A program made the position numbers and the translations under genes. From NCBI RefSeq assembly GCF_000308635.1, contig NZ_BAGD01000071.1:23173-87172 (forward strand): a stretch of DNA of 64,000 nt. The letters are read 5' to 3'. The notes under the pieces are model-generated. The model was not told the DNA's origin. It made no database searches and worked only from the letters and a program-made list of their open reading frames with translations. Below are positions 23,669 to 31,607 of the stretch, in pieces. Every line of letters begins with the position of its first letter. The first letter of the stretch is position 1. Source of the DNA: Nocardia otitidiscaviarum NBRC 14405 (lineage in GTDB: Bacteria > Actinomycetota > Actinomycetes > Mycobacteriales > Mycobacteriaceae).

Positions 23669-24082
23669 ATGTCTGCCATAGCAATACACCAGCGCGGTGT
23701 CGATGCCGACACCCTGACGAACGGGTCGCGCGGCGACCGTTCCGACCACCTGTCGCTCTCGATGGACAGCCATCAGCGCAAGTGCACGATCGTGCGGGTA
23801 GAAGGTGAATTGGATGCCGCCATCTTCCCCGAATTCTCCGAAGCGCTGGAACGGGCGGTGACATCCAGTTCCCGGGCGGTGATCGTCGATTTCCGGCAGA
23901 CCCGCTTTCTGAGCATCGGCAGTGCCCTGAAGCTGGCCGGGGCCAAGGAGGCCGCCGTCGCCGGCGGCGTCGATCTCCGCGTGGTGGCCGCGCGGCGGGA
24001 GGTCGAGCGGGTGCTCGACGTGACCGGCGTGCGTCCGCTGTTCCATGTCTACCCATCGATTCAGGCCGCGCTGGAGGCATGA
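23669..24082 (+). CDS. STAS-domain anti-sigma-factor antagonist
   Basis: A 137-residue protein with a ~30-residue Asp/Gly/Ser-rich head and a STAS domain (KCTIVRVEGELDAAIFPEFSEALE, then AVIVDFRQTRFLSIGSALKLAG). Such proteins bind the anti-sigma factor and free the sigma factor. At the usual F-I-D-S-T/S-G phosphorylation site this one reads F-L-S-I-G-S. The normal phospho-Ser position is therefore Ile, with Ser at the flanking places. It may be regulated differently. GGGAGG precedes the ATG. Confidence 0.88.
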   Translation: MSAIAIHQRGVDADTLTNGSRGDRSDHLSLSMDSHQRKCTIVRVEGELDAAIFPEFSEALERAVTSSSRAVIVDFRQTRFLSIGSALKLAGAKEAAVAGGVDLRVVAARREVERVLDVTGVRPLFHVYPSIQAALEA

Positions 24083-24138
24083 TCGCCCAGTGGATCCGGG
24101 TGGGACCGACACGCGCTCGGTCCCACCGATCCGCTCGC

Positions 24139-24162
24139 GTTTCACATCCTTGCGACGGATAC
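24139..24162 (+). promoter_or_regulatory. Possible sigma-F/B-like promoter
   Basis: GTTT, 14 bases, GGATAC, then seven bases to the GTG of the PAS-ANTAR gene. It is a weaker match in both spacing and -10. Confidence 0.35.
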
Positions 24163-24169
24163 TCGTGGA

Positions 24170-24850
24170 GTGACGCGCAGTGGCGAGGTGTCCGAGGACG
24201 AACAGACACTGGAGCAGGTCGTGGGCAGCGGCCGGGCCCAGAGCGTCGGGTCGTTCCGGTTCTGGTACTCCGATCAGCGTTGGGAGTGGTCGGACGAGGT
24301 GGCGGCCATGTACGGCTACGCCCCCGACACCGTGGTACCGACCACCGATCTCTTGCTACGACACAAGCATCCGGAGGATCGAGCGCAGGTCGCCAGCGCC
24401 ATCGCCCGGGCCGTCGAGAACCGGGAACCGTTCTGCAGCCGCCACCGTGTCGTGGACGTGGACGGCACCGTACGCCACGTGATCGTGGTGGGTGATCATA
24501 TGGTCGATGACGAGGGCACGGTCGTCGGCTCGTCGGGCTACTACGTCGATGTGACCGACACCCTTGCCGAACACCGGCGCGAGGCGCTCGACGACACGCT
24601 GCCCGAACTGTACCGGGCCCGCGCGGTCATCGAGCAGGCCAAGGGGGCGCTCATGCTGGTCTACGGCATCAATGCCGACCAGGCGTTCCGGGTGCTCACC
24701 TGGCGTTCACAGGAGACCAACACCAAGCTCCGGACCCTGGCCCAGCGCCTCGTCGCGGATGTCACCGAGATGGGCGGCGCGGCGGTCGAATTGCGTACCG
24801 GCTTCGATCATCTGCTGCTGACCGCGCACGAGCGGGTCGAGGAAGGCTAG
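24170..24850 (+). CDS. PAS-ANTAR regulator
   Basis: A 226-residue protein. Residues ~25-130 form a PAS_3-type sensor (FRFWYSDQRWEWSDEVAAMYGYAPDTV is its recognisable start, then HPEDRAQVASAIARAVENRE). Residues ~150-205 form an ANTAR RNA-binding domain (LYRARAVIEQAKGALMLVYG, then QAFRVLTWRSQETNTKLR). ANTAR proteins bind paired hexaloop hairpins to prevent termination. Such PAS-ANTAR proteins are frequent beside anti-sigma/sigma modules in Nocardia and mycobacteria. The GTG start at 24170 is tentative; a second GTG lies 18 bases on. Confidence 0.87.
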   Translation: MTRSGEVSEDEQTLEQVVGSGRAQSVGSFRFWYSDQRWEWSDEVAAMYGYAPDTVVPTTDLLLRHKHPEDRAQVASAIARAVENREPFCSRHRVVDVDGTVRHVIVVGDHMVDDEGTVVGSSGYYVDVTDTLAEHRREALDDTLPELYRARAVIEQAKGALMLVYGINADQAFRVLTWRSQETNTKLRTLAQRLVADVTEMGGAAVELRTGFDHLLLTAHERVEEG

Positions 24851-24865
24851 TTCGAGAATCCCCGG

Positions 24866-24890
24866 GTTTCGGGCGATGCGGACCGGGTAC
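24866..24890 (+). promoter_or_regulatory. Sigma-F-like promoter of the rsbW-sigF operon
   Basis: GTTT, 15 bases, GGGTAC. Hexamers and spacing are identical to the CsbD promoter. It lies 225 bases before the anti-sigma gene, which implies that the sigma factor drives its own operon. Confidence 0.75.
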
Positions 24891-25114
24891 GTGCTGTAGC
24901 GGACACGTCCTCGGAAGGAAGGCCGACCCGTGACAACGTCGACGGCCCCGATATGCCGCGCATCTCCCCGGTGCCTCTTCGCGACTGTTGCACGCCGATC
25001 GCCGTCCGCCGAATCGGCGAGTGTTCGGCGATGATGGATCGGAACGGATGGGGTAACGGCCGGGCGCAGCGGGTTGCCGCGGGATGGCTCGGCGACGGAC
25101 AGGCGGAGAGGCGC

Positions 25115-25546
25115 ATGACTGAATGGATTTCTCGGGCGGCGACGGACACCACGGCGATCGGCATCCGGGTACCGGCGGATCTCGGACAGCTCACCATGCT
25201 GCGGGCGCTGGCGGAGACCGTCGCCCTCATCGCGGATTTCGCGCTCGACGAGGTGACCGATATCCGGGTGGCCCTGGACGAGGTGGCGACCTCGCTGATC
25301 ATCGCGGCGGTGCCGGGCAGCGCGATCGACTGTGACTTCGACTACGACCGGGAGCGCATGCGGGTGCGGGTGTGTGCCGTCACCGTCGACGCCGACACCT
25401 TCGACGAGGGCGGATTCGGCTGGCACGTACTGGAGACCCTCACCGAAACCATTGAGGCACACCGCGGCACGTTCGACGACAAGACGGGTGGCTATCCGAC
25501 CACCGTGGAGTTCAGCCGACTGCGAGGGGAAGCGGATGTCGGGTGA
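25115..25546 (+). CDS. rsbW: Anti-sigma factor, RsbW/UsfX-like (HATPase-type)
   Basis: A 143-residue protein with a GHKL-type kinase fold: IRVPADLGQLTMLRALAETVAL, IADFALDEVTDIRVALDEVAT, and the G-box FGWHVLETLTE. It should bind and hold the sigma factor encoded by the overlapping next gene. The usual Asn of the N-box is Ser here (DEVATSLI), so ATP-Mg binding or kinase activity may be altered. The ATG at 25115 has GGCGGAGAG before it. Its last 11 bases overlap the sigma gene. Confidence 0.87.
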   Translation: MTEWISRAATDTTAIGIRVPADLGQLTMLRALAETVALIADFALDEVTDIRVALDEVATSLIIAAVPGSAIDCDFDYDRERMRVRVCAVTVDADTFDEGGFGWHVLETLTETIEAHRGTFDDKTGGYPTTVEFSRLRGEADVG

Positions 25547-26348
25547 GGTTCGACGCGGCCGGCCGGGCGCGAGATCGCGCAGCCGCGGCGACAGCTACGA
25601 CAATATCGAGCCGATGTTCAAGGAGTTGGCCGCCGTCGATCCGGCCGACCCGCAGCGAGAAGTGGTGCGCGAGAAGCTGATCGGTCGATGCATGCCGCTG
25701 GCTGACCATATCGCGCGCAGATTCTCCGGACGCGGTGAGAGTTTCGACGATCTGCTGCAGGTGGCACGGGTGGGGCTGGTGCAGGCGGTGGACCGCTTCG
25801 ATGTGACGCGCGGTTCCTCGTTCCTGTCCTTCGCGGTGCCGACCATCATGGGCGAGGTGCGCCGCCACTTCCGCGACAACACCTGGGCGGTGCGGGTGCC
25901 GCGGCGCACCAAGGAGATTCAGCTGAGTATCGGCGGCACCATCGACGAACTCGCACAGCGGCTGGGGCGGATGCCCAAGGCCCGCGAGATCGCCGACAAG
26001 CTCGGTGTCGATCTGGTGGAGGTCACCCAGGCCCTCATCGCGGGCAACGCGTACCAGCTCTCCTCCCTGGACGCCGTCACCGGCGACGACAGCGAGAACA
26101 CGCCGCTGTCGCTCATGGAGGTGCTCGGCGATGTGGAACCGCGCTACGACCGGGTGGACGAGTACCTGGCGGTGCGGCCGCTCATCGCCGAACTGCCCGA
26201 TCGCGAACAACGCGTGCTCATCATGCGCTTCTTCGAGGCCAAGACGCAGGCCCAGATCGCCGAACGGCTGGGAATCTCCCAGATGCATGTCTCACGCATA
26301 CTCGCCAAGACGTTGACCTCGCTGCGCGAGCAGGCGTTGCGGGACTGA
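25536..26348 (+). CDS. sigF: RNA polymerase sigma factor, SigF/SigB family
   Basis: A 270-residue group 3 sigma factor. Region 2 reads DLLQVARVGLVQAVDRFDV and FLSFAVPTIMGEVRRHFRDNTW; region 3 has LSIGGTIDELAQRLGRMPKAREIA; region 4 has LPDREQRVLIMRFFEAKTQAQIAERLG followed by SQMHVSRILAK. The anti-sigma gene overlaps it by 11 bases. Sites of the form GNNT-N15-GGGTA, as recognised by mycobacterial sigma-F and Streptomyces sigma-B, occur before this operon and many nearby genes. The start at 25536 is inside the anti-sigma gene; longer readings are out of family. Confidence 0.92.
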   Translation: MSGEVRRGRPGARSRSRGDSYDNIEPMFKELAAVDPADPQREVVREKLIGRCMPLADHIARRFSGRGESFDDLLQVARVGLVQAVDRFDVTRGSSFLSFAVPTIMGEVRRHFRDNTWAVRVPRRTKEIQLSIGGTIDELAQRLGRMPKAREIADKLGVDLVEVTQALIAGNAYQLSSLDAVTGDDSENTPLSLMEVLGDVEPRYDRVDEYLAVRPLIAELPDREQRVLIMRFFEAKTQAQIAERLGISQMHVSRILAKTLTSLREQALRD

Positions 26349-26428
26349 CACGGGCCACGAGATCACGGGCCACCGCCTCCGCGGGACCGAGGTCGGCCGC
26401 GCCCGGACGCACGCGACCGACCTCGCAC

Positions 26429-26500
26429 GATGTCAGCCGATAGCGCGATGTCGGCCGATGCCGTGGTGTCAGCGTCAGCCGATGCCGTGGTGTCAGCCGA
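26429..26500. repeat. Tandem repeats over the stop codon of the Pro-rich gene
   Basis: A perfect 20-bp direct repeat, GCCGATGCCGTGGTGTCAGC, occurs at 26454 and 26478 (period 24). Two shorter, diverged copies lie further left. The right copy carries the TGA of the minus-strand Pro-rich gene. Confidence 0.75.
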
Positions 26501-26792
26501 GGTCGGGTGGCCCCACCGGCCGGGTGGGATCCGAAGGGTTCGGATCGGGCGTCCCCGGATAGGGCGGTTTCGGCTCCGGTTTCCCGGGATACGGCGGTTT
26601 CGGCTCCGGTTTGCCCGGATACGGTGGTGCGGGCGGCTCGGGCTCCGGCAGCGGGGGCGTCGGTTCCGGTCGCGGGGGGTAGGGCAGCGGTTCCGGTTCG
26701 GGCAACGGCCGGGGTTCGGGCGTCGGCGGTACCGGGTCCGGAGTCGGTTGGGGCGGAACGGGTTCCGGCCGCGGGGGAATCGGTTCGGTCAT
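26493..26792 (-). CDS. Proline-rich repeat protein
   Basis: A 99-residue protein almost entirely of P-x-P repeats: PEPxPPxPx in the first half and three copies of PPYPGKPEPK-like 9-mers in the second. No signal peptide or membrane segment is present. It is predicted to be disordered and extended, perhaps a cell-wall or stress spacer. Its ATG overlaps the stop of the small gene upstream (ATGA). Function unknown. Confidence 0.65.
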   Translation of the reverse strand: MTEPIPPRPEPVPPQPTPDPVPPTPEPRPLPEPEPLPYPPRPEPTPPLPEPEPPAPPYPGKPEPKPPYPGKPEPKPPYPGTPDPNPSDPTRPVGPPDLG

Positions 26793-26980
26793 GACGGTGT
26801 CTCCCTCTGCTCGCCTTGCTGCTCGCCGCGTTCCGGGCGGCCGCGCAGTCGCGGATCGTCCTCGGCGGGCAGTTCCGGATCGCGGGTGTCCTCGGCACGG
26901 TTGCCGCGCAGCGTGTCCTCCAGCTCGTGCGCGAGCTGGTCGTCGCGAGCGGCCCCGTGCTTGGTGTTGCCTCTCTGCAT
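26789..26980 (-). CDS. 63-residue hydrophilic protein
   Basis: A very polar, Arg/Glu/Asp-rich protein beginning MQRGNTKHGAARDDQLAHEL. It resembles the small stress-type hydrophilic proteins common near actinobacterial sigma-B/F loci, without a named family. GAGGAGG precedes the ATG. It is coupled to the Pro-rich gene by an ATGA overlap. Confidence 0.7.
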   Translation of the reverse strand: MQRGNTKHGAARDDQLAHELEDTLRGNRAEDTRDPELPAEDDPRLRGRPERGEQQGEQRETPS

Positions 26981-27012
26981 CCGAACCTCCTCGGGATTCG
27001 AGTGTCGTGCTA

Positions 27013-28134
27013 TCAGCGGCGCAAGAGTGCGCCGACGCCATCCGGGAGCGACAGCTCACCGGATACCGGCACGATGTCGCTGTCGCCCGCGATGGCCGCC
27101 ACCGGCACGGCCTCGTCGGCGCGGCGCGCTCGCGCGACATCGCGCAGGTCGGCGGCGTCGGTGGCCACCTCGGTCGGTGCGGCGCCGGTGAGCACCTCCC
27201 GGTCGTCGAGGGCCGCGCTGTCCACGAACAGCTGCGCCACAGCGGTGTCGCGCAGCGCGGCGGTGGTCTCGGGCAGGCCGCCGGTCGCCGCACCGTCGGC
27301 CCGGTCGGCGGCTGTCGCGTAGCGGGCCAGGACCTCGCGCCGCCAGCGGTCGGCGGAATCGGCGAGTACCTCGTCGACGGCGGTGCCGCACTCCGTATCC
27401 GTGCCTGCGGGTGTCCGACCGGCGGCGTCGAGCTCGACGATTCGGCGCGAGTGGGTGCGTGCCGCCGCGACAGGTGTGCGGCCCGTGAGACGGGAGCGCG
27501 CCTCGATGGCGGCGCGCAGGGCCGTGCGCGCGGCGCACTCGCCGGTGAGCACGATGGTCACCGCGCCGGAGCGGTCGGCCATCTCGACCACCTGGCGAGC
27601 CACCTCGGCGGCGTCCCGGCCCGCGGCGTCCGCGGCTCGCCGTGGCCCGACCCGATGACCGGGGCTTCTGTGCCGCGTACGAAGCGGGCGGCCGGTGCCG
27701 TAACTGGTGTGGGTGACGTCGCCGTGCCCGTTCACCCCGCGGATGTACGCGCCCACCCGATCCATCGTGACCAGTACGTGCGGTACCTGGGGCGCGCGCT
27801 GTTCGAGCAGTGGCAGCAAGTAGGGCAGCGGGGACACCCGCACGATCTGCGCCGCCGGCGGTGCGGGCAGCTGTTCGTCCACGAGCACGGTGGCGGCGTC
27901 GGCGACGAGGGCGCGACCGCAGCGTCCGACGCTGCGCGGTCCGGCCGCGAAGGCGATGTCCAGGGCGGCCAGGGTGGTGGCGGAAGCGCCTGCGCGGTCG
28001 AGCCTTTCGCGCATCGACCGACAGCGCGCCGTCAACTCCCGGGCCGCCGCCTCGCTGTCATGGCTGCTGTCGAAGTACACCGAGGCGAACGGACCGGTGC
28101 GGTCGACCAGTTCCCGGAGACTTGTCCTGACCAT
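27013..28134 (-). CDS. baeRF2 / Rv2629-like protein (eRF1-related fold)
   Basis: A 373-residue protein. The N-terminus (LRELVDRTGPFASVYFDSSHDSEAAARE) and the block VLVTMDRVGAYIRGVNGHG are typical of the bacterial-archaeal eRF1-like (baeRF) family that includes dormancy protein Rv2629; the C-terminal block is ADRWRREVLARYATAADRADGA and the redox-like VAQLFVDSAALDD. It likely acts on stalled ribosomes or in hibernation; this is family inference. The ATG is nine bases from GGGTAA with GATT 15 bases above, so it appears leaderless and sigma-F-driven. Confidence 0.82.
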   Translation of the reverse strand: MVRTSLRELVDRTGPFASVYFDSSHDSEAAARELTARCRSMRERLDRAGASATTLAALDIAFAAGPRSVGRCGRALVADAATVLVDEQLPAPPAAQIVRVSPLPYLLPLLEQRAPQVPHVLVTMDRVGAYIRGVNGHGDVTHTSYGTGRPLRTRHRSPGHRVGPRRAADAAGRDAAEVARQVVEMADRSGAVTIVLTGECAARTALRAAIEARSRLTGRTPVAAARTHSRRIVELDAAGRTPAGTDTECGTAVDEVLADSADRWRREVLARYATAADRADGAATGGLPETTAALRDTAVAQLFVDSAALDDREVLTGAAPTEVATDAADLRDVARARRADEAVPVAAIAGDSDIVPVSGELSLPDGVGALLRR

Positions 28135-28143
28135 ATCGGGGAG

Positions 28144-28168
28144 TTACCCGCGCATCCCCCGGGCAATC
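28144..28168 (-). promoter_or_regulatory. Sigma-F/B-like promoter, leaderless spacing
   Basis: GATT, 15 bases, GGGTAA, nine bases, ATG (minus strand) ahead of the baeRF2-like gene. Confidence 0.65.
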
Positions 28169-28350
28169 GCGCGACCGGATCATCCACCGGCGGAACGCCC
28201 GGTGAGCCGCATTGCGGGCCGGCTGCGGCCTGGTCTCGATGTGGCTTCGAGGGGTCCGCTCCGCCGTGTCGCACCCGGTCCCGCCGCTAGCCTGCAAGTG
28301 CCCGGCCGTCGGGGCCGAGAGGGTCGAGCGAGTACGCGTAGGGGTCAGGT

Positions 28351-29751
28351 GTGAGCCGTAGTGCGCGAATGGTCGTGGCGGCCTTGGTGGTCGGGTGCGC
28401 CGCCCTCGCCGGTCAGATCCACGGCGGGCATCCGGCCGCGGCCGAGCCGGTGCTCGGCCCCTCGACACCCGCGCTGCCCGGTGTCCAGCTGCCCGGGCCG
28501 CACGAGTGGATCGACCGGGTCATTCCCGCCCCGGCGCTGCCGCCCGCCCCGGCGACTCCGCTGGTGGACGGCGGCGGATTGCCGCCGGAGCTGGCGGCGC
28601 TGCGCGCGGCGGTGTTGCCGGATCCCATCGGCGATCATTTCATCGACCACTGGCCCGAGCGGCTCGACGAACTCGCCCCCGGCGCGCTCGTCGCCTGGCG
28701 TGATGTCAGCGCCACGGCCGCGCCGCTGCTGTTCCTCCCGGTGCGGCAGGTGCTTCAGCTCAAGTACCGCACCACCGATTCGCGTGGGCTGCCGTCCTAT
28801 GCCGTGGCGTCCCTGGTGATTCCGGCGGCGGCGTGGACGGGGGAGGGGGACCGTCCGATCGTGGTGAACAATGTGCCGATCAACGGTCTCGGCCGCGATT
28901 GCAGTCCGAGTTACACACTGACGCACGGGATCAGCTTCAAGACGAACCTGTCGGAGTTCATTCCGCCCACCACCCAGCTGGCCATGGCCCGCGGGTACGC
29001 GGTGCTGATTCCCGACCACGAGGGTCCGCGCATGGCGTACGCGGAGCCGTATGTGGCCGGGCACGCGGTACTCGACGCCATGCGCGCGGTGCGGGGATGG
29101 CTGTCGGACGAGTTCGGCGACAGCCGGTTCGGGATGATCGGATACTCCGGCGGCGCCATCGCCACCAACGCCGCGGCCAAACTCATGGGCGAGTACGCGC
29201 CGGAGCTGGCGGAGGTGGTGGTCGGGGCGGCGCTCGGGGGCGTACCGGTGGACTACGAGATCCTCGCCGGGAGCATGAACGCCAATCTCGCATCCGGGGT
29301 GTTCCTCGGGGCGACCTTCGCCGTCGGGCGGGAGCGGCCCGAGATCCTCGCGCGCATGAACAATCTCGCCCGCTGGGTGGGGACCTCGTTCATGAAGAAT
29401 CAGTGCGTGGACGTCTTCGCGCTCCCGGGCGTCTTCCTGCTGCCCATGGATATCGCCGCGAACATCCCCGACCCGCTGCACAGCGACCTGGCCCGCGACA
29501 TCTACCGCATCACGCGTCTGGAGGATCGCAGATCACCGGTGCCGCTGTTCGTCTACCACGGTGAGCAGGAGTTCTGGGTGCCGGTGCGGGGCGCGCGCGA
29601 TCTGGTCCGCGAGCAGTGCGCGCTGGGCGCGAACGTGGTGTACCGCAGCGTTTTCGGCGAGCACATCGTCGCCGCCCTGACCGGCTATCCCGAGGCCGTG
29701 CTGTGGCTGGACGAGCGGCTGCGCGGCGTGCCCGCGGTCAGCGAGTGTTGA
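28351..29751 (+). CDS. Secreted lipase, LIP family (CAL-A-like)
   Basis: A 466-residue protein with a signal peptide (RMVVAALVVGCAALAG, cut near HPAAAEP). The catalytic Ser lies in GMIGYSGGAIAT (GYSGG). The acid is expected around PLFVYHGEQEFWVP (Glu/Asp) and the His at FGEHIVAAL. This matches the LIP-type lipases of Candida and actinobacteria that hydrolyse triacylglycerols. It starts with GTG at 28351. A bidirectional hairpin follows. Confidence 0.9.
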   Translation: MSRSARMVVAALVVGCAALAGQIHGGHPAAAEPVLGPSTPALPGVQLPGPHEWIDRVIPAPALPPAPATPLVDGGGLPPELAALRAAVLPDPIGDHFIDHWPERLDELAPGALVAWRDVSATAAPLLFLPVRQVLQLKYRTTDSRGLPSYAVASLVIPAAAWTGEGDRPIVVNNVPINGLGRDCSPSYTLTHGISFKTNLSEFIPPTTQLAMARGYAVLIPDHEGPRMAYAEPYVAGHAVLDAMRAVRGWLSDEFGDSRFGMIGYSGGAIATNAAAKLMGEYAPELAEVVVGAALGGVPVDYEILAGSMNANLASGVFLGATFAVGRERPEILARMNNLARWVGTSFMKNQCVDVFALPGVFLLPMDIAANIPDPLHSDLARDIYRITRLEDRRSPVPLFVYHGEQEFWVPVRGARDLVREQCALGANVVYRSVFGEHIVAALTGYPEAVLWLDERLRGVPAVSEC

Positions 29752-29784
29752 CGCCGTGGGGGCGAGGCGCCCGGCCCATGACCG

Positions 29785-29808
29785 GTCCCGGCCGCGTACG
29801 GCCGGGAC
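29785..29808. terminator. Bidirectional terminator between lipase and carboxylase genes
   Basis: GTCCCGGCC pairs perfectly with GGCCGGGAC around GCGTAC, between two convergent stops. Confidence 0.75.
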
Positions 29809-29817
29809 GATCTCGAC

Positions 29818-31368
29818 TCACATCGGGTACAGATTGTGCTTGCGCGGGTTGGGCTTGCGCACCGCGCCCTTGTCGCGCAGCAGCCGCAGCGCCTTGCGGA
29901 TCTCCAGGCGCGTGGTCGACGGTTCGATGACCGCGTCGATGTAGCCCCGCTCCGCCGCCGTCCACGGCGTCGCCACGGTGGCGTTGTAGAAGTCGATCAT
30001 CTGCTGCTTGAGCGTCTCGCGCTGGTCCTCCGGGGCGGCGGCCAGCTGGCGGCGGCCCACGATGGACACCATGGATTCCGCGCCCATGACCGCCAGCCGC
30101 GCGGTCGGCCAGGCCAGGCTGATATCGGCGCCCAGCTGCTTGCAGCCCATCACCGCGTAGCCGCCGCCGTACGCCTTGCGGGTCACCACGGTCACGATCG
30201 GCACGGTGGCCTCGATGAGGGCGCGGAACATGCGGCCGCCGCGCTTGATGACGTGATTGCGCTCCTCGTCCACGCCGGGCAGCACGCCCGGGGTGTCGAC
30301 CACGTACACCAGCGGCAGTCCGAAGGCGTCGCACAGACGGATGAAATGCGCCGCCTTGTCCGAGCAGGCCGCGTCGAGCGCGCCGCCCAGTACCAGCGGC
30401 TGATTGGCGATCACACCGACCGGTCGGCCGTCCACGCGGGCGAAACCGGTGATGAGATTGGCCGAGGTCTTGGCGCTGATCTCGTGGAATTCGCCGTCGT
30501 CGAAGATGCGCAGCAGGATGTCGTGCATGTCGTAGCCGACCTTGTCGGAATCCGGGATGATCCGGTCCAGTTCGCGGTCGGTGTCGGTGAGCTCGGGCTC
30601 CAGGCCCGGATTCACGATCGGCGGCTGCTCCAGGCAGCTGGTCGGCAGGTAGTTCAGGTAGTCGCGCACCCAGGCGAAGGCGTCGGCCTCGGTCTTGGCG
30701 ACGTGGTGCACGGTGCCGTTCTGCTCCAGGGCCCGCGCCCCGCCCAGCTCCTCGGCGGTGACCGACGAGCCGGTCACGGCCTTGATGACCTCCGGGCCCG
30801 TGACGAACATGTACGAATCCTCGGTGGCCACCAGGACGTCCATATTGATCGGCCCGTACACCGATCCGGCGGCGCATTTGCCGAGCATGACGGCCACCAT
30901 GGGCACGTACCCGGACAGATCCTCCTGCAACCGGCACATGATGGCGTACCAGGCCAGCGAGGCCACGCCGTCCTGGATGCGCGCGCCGCCGGAGTCGTTG
31001 ATGCAGACCACCGGGCAGGCGTTGTTGTAGGCGAAGTCCATGGCGGCACGCACCTTGCGGCCGAACATCTCGCTCACCGAGCCGCCGTACACGGTCTGAT
31101 CGTGGGAGATCACCACCACCGGGCGGCCGTCGATATAGCCGCGGCCGGTCACCACGCCGTCACCGTAGGTGGCGTTCGCGACGCCGGGCTGCCGAACCAG
31201 CGCGCCCAGTTCCACGAAGGTCCCGGGGTCCAGGAGCATGCCCACCCGTTCTCGGGCGCTGGGAATGCCTTTCTTCCTACGCTTTTCGATCGCGGCCTCA
31301 CCGGCCGGTTCTTCGGCGATCTCCAGGAGCTTGCGCAGTTCGGCGAGCTTCTCCTGTGTGCCCGTCAT
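29818..31368 (-). CDS. Acyl-CoA carboxylase, carboxyltransferase (beta) subunit
   Basis: A 516-residue carboxyltransferase. The N-terminal half has [20 protein letters not shown] (biotin/oxyanion site) and the C-terminal half [19 protein letters not shown] and [19 protein letters not shown]. These two crotonase-like folds transfer CO2 from carboxybiotin to acetyl-, propionyl- or a longer acyl-CoA. The alpha subunit is not in the window, so the substrate is open. The ATG at 31368 follows GAGGT; an ATG eight codons earlier lacks a ribosome site. Confidence 0.92.
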   Translation of the reverse strand: MTGTQEKLAELRKLLEIAEEPAGEAAIEKRRKKGIPSARERVGMLLDPGTFVELGALVRQPGVANATYGDGVVTGRGYIDGRPVVVISHDQTVYGGSVSEMFGRKVRAAMDFAYNNACPVVCINDSGGARIQDGVASLAWYAIMCRLQEDLSGYVPMVAVMLGKCAAGSVYGPINMDVLVATEDSYMFVTGPEVIKAVTGSSVTAEELGGARALEQNGTVHHVAKTEADAFAWVRDYLNYLPTSCLEQPPIVNPGLEPELTDTDRELDRIIPDSDKVGYDMHDILLRIFDDGEFHEISAKTSANLITGFARVDGRPVGVIANQPLVLGGALDAACSDKAAHFIRLCDAFGLPLVYVVDTPGVLPGVDEERNHVIKRGGRMFRALIEATVPIVTVVTRKAYGGGYAVMGCKQLGADISLAWPTARLAVMGAESMVSIVGRRQLAAAPEDQRETLKQQMIDFYNATVATPWTAAERGYIDAVIEPSTTRLEIRKALRLLRDKGAVRKPNPRKHNLYPM

Positions 31369-31607
31369 ACCTCGGTCTTGCCCTTCCACCATCAGGTCAG
31401 CGACCCGAACCGGTCACTGTCGGCGTGCCGGATCGCGGCTACCGACCGCCCACGGTACAGTGCCGCACCCGTGCCGAACCAGTGATCGCGTGCGGTTGCG
31501 GCCTGCCGACCGGTCGGCAGGGGCCATCCGGTCGTACACTTCGGTGCGAAACACGAGTAGCGGCGGCGAGCGCCGGATCGAAACGAGAGCAAGGGGCGGC
31601 TACGACG

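Noticed and set aside
25041..25046. GGGTAA upstream of the anti-sigma gene as a second sigma-F promoter
   Set aside because: No GNNT at 14-16 bases upstream.
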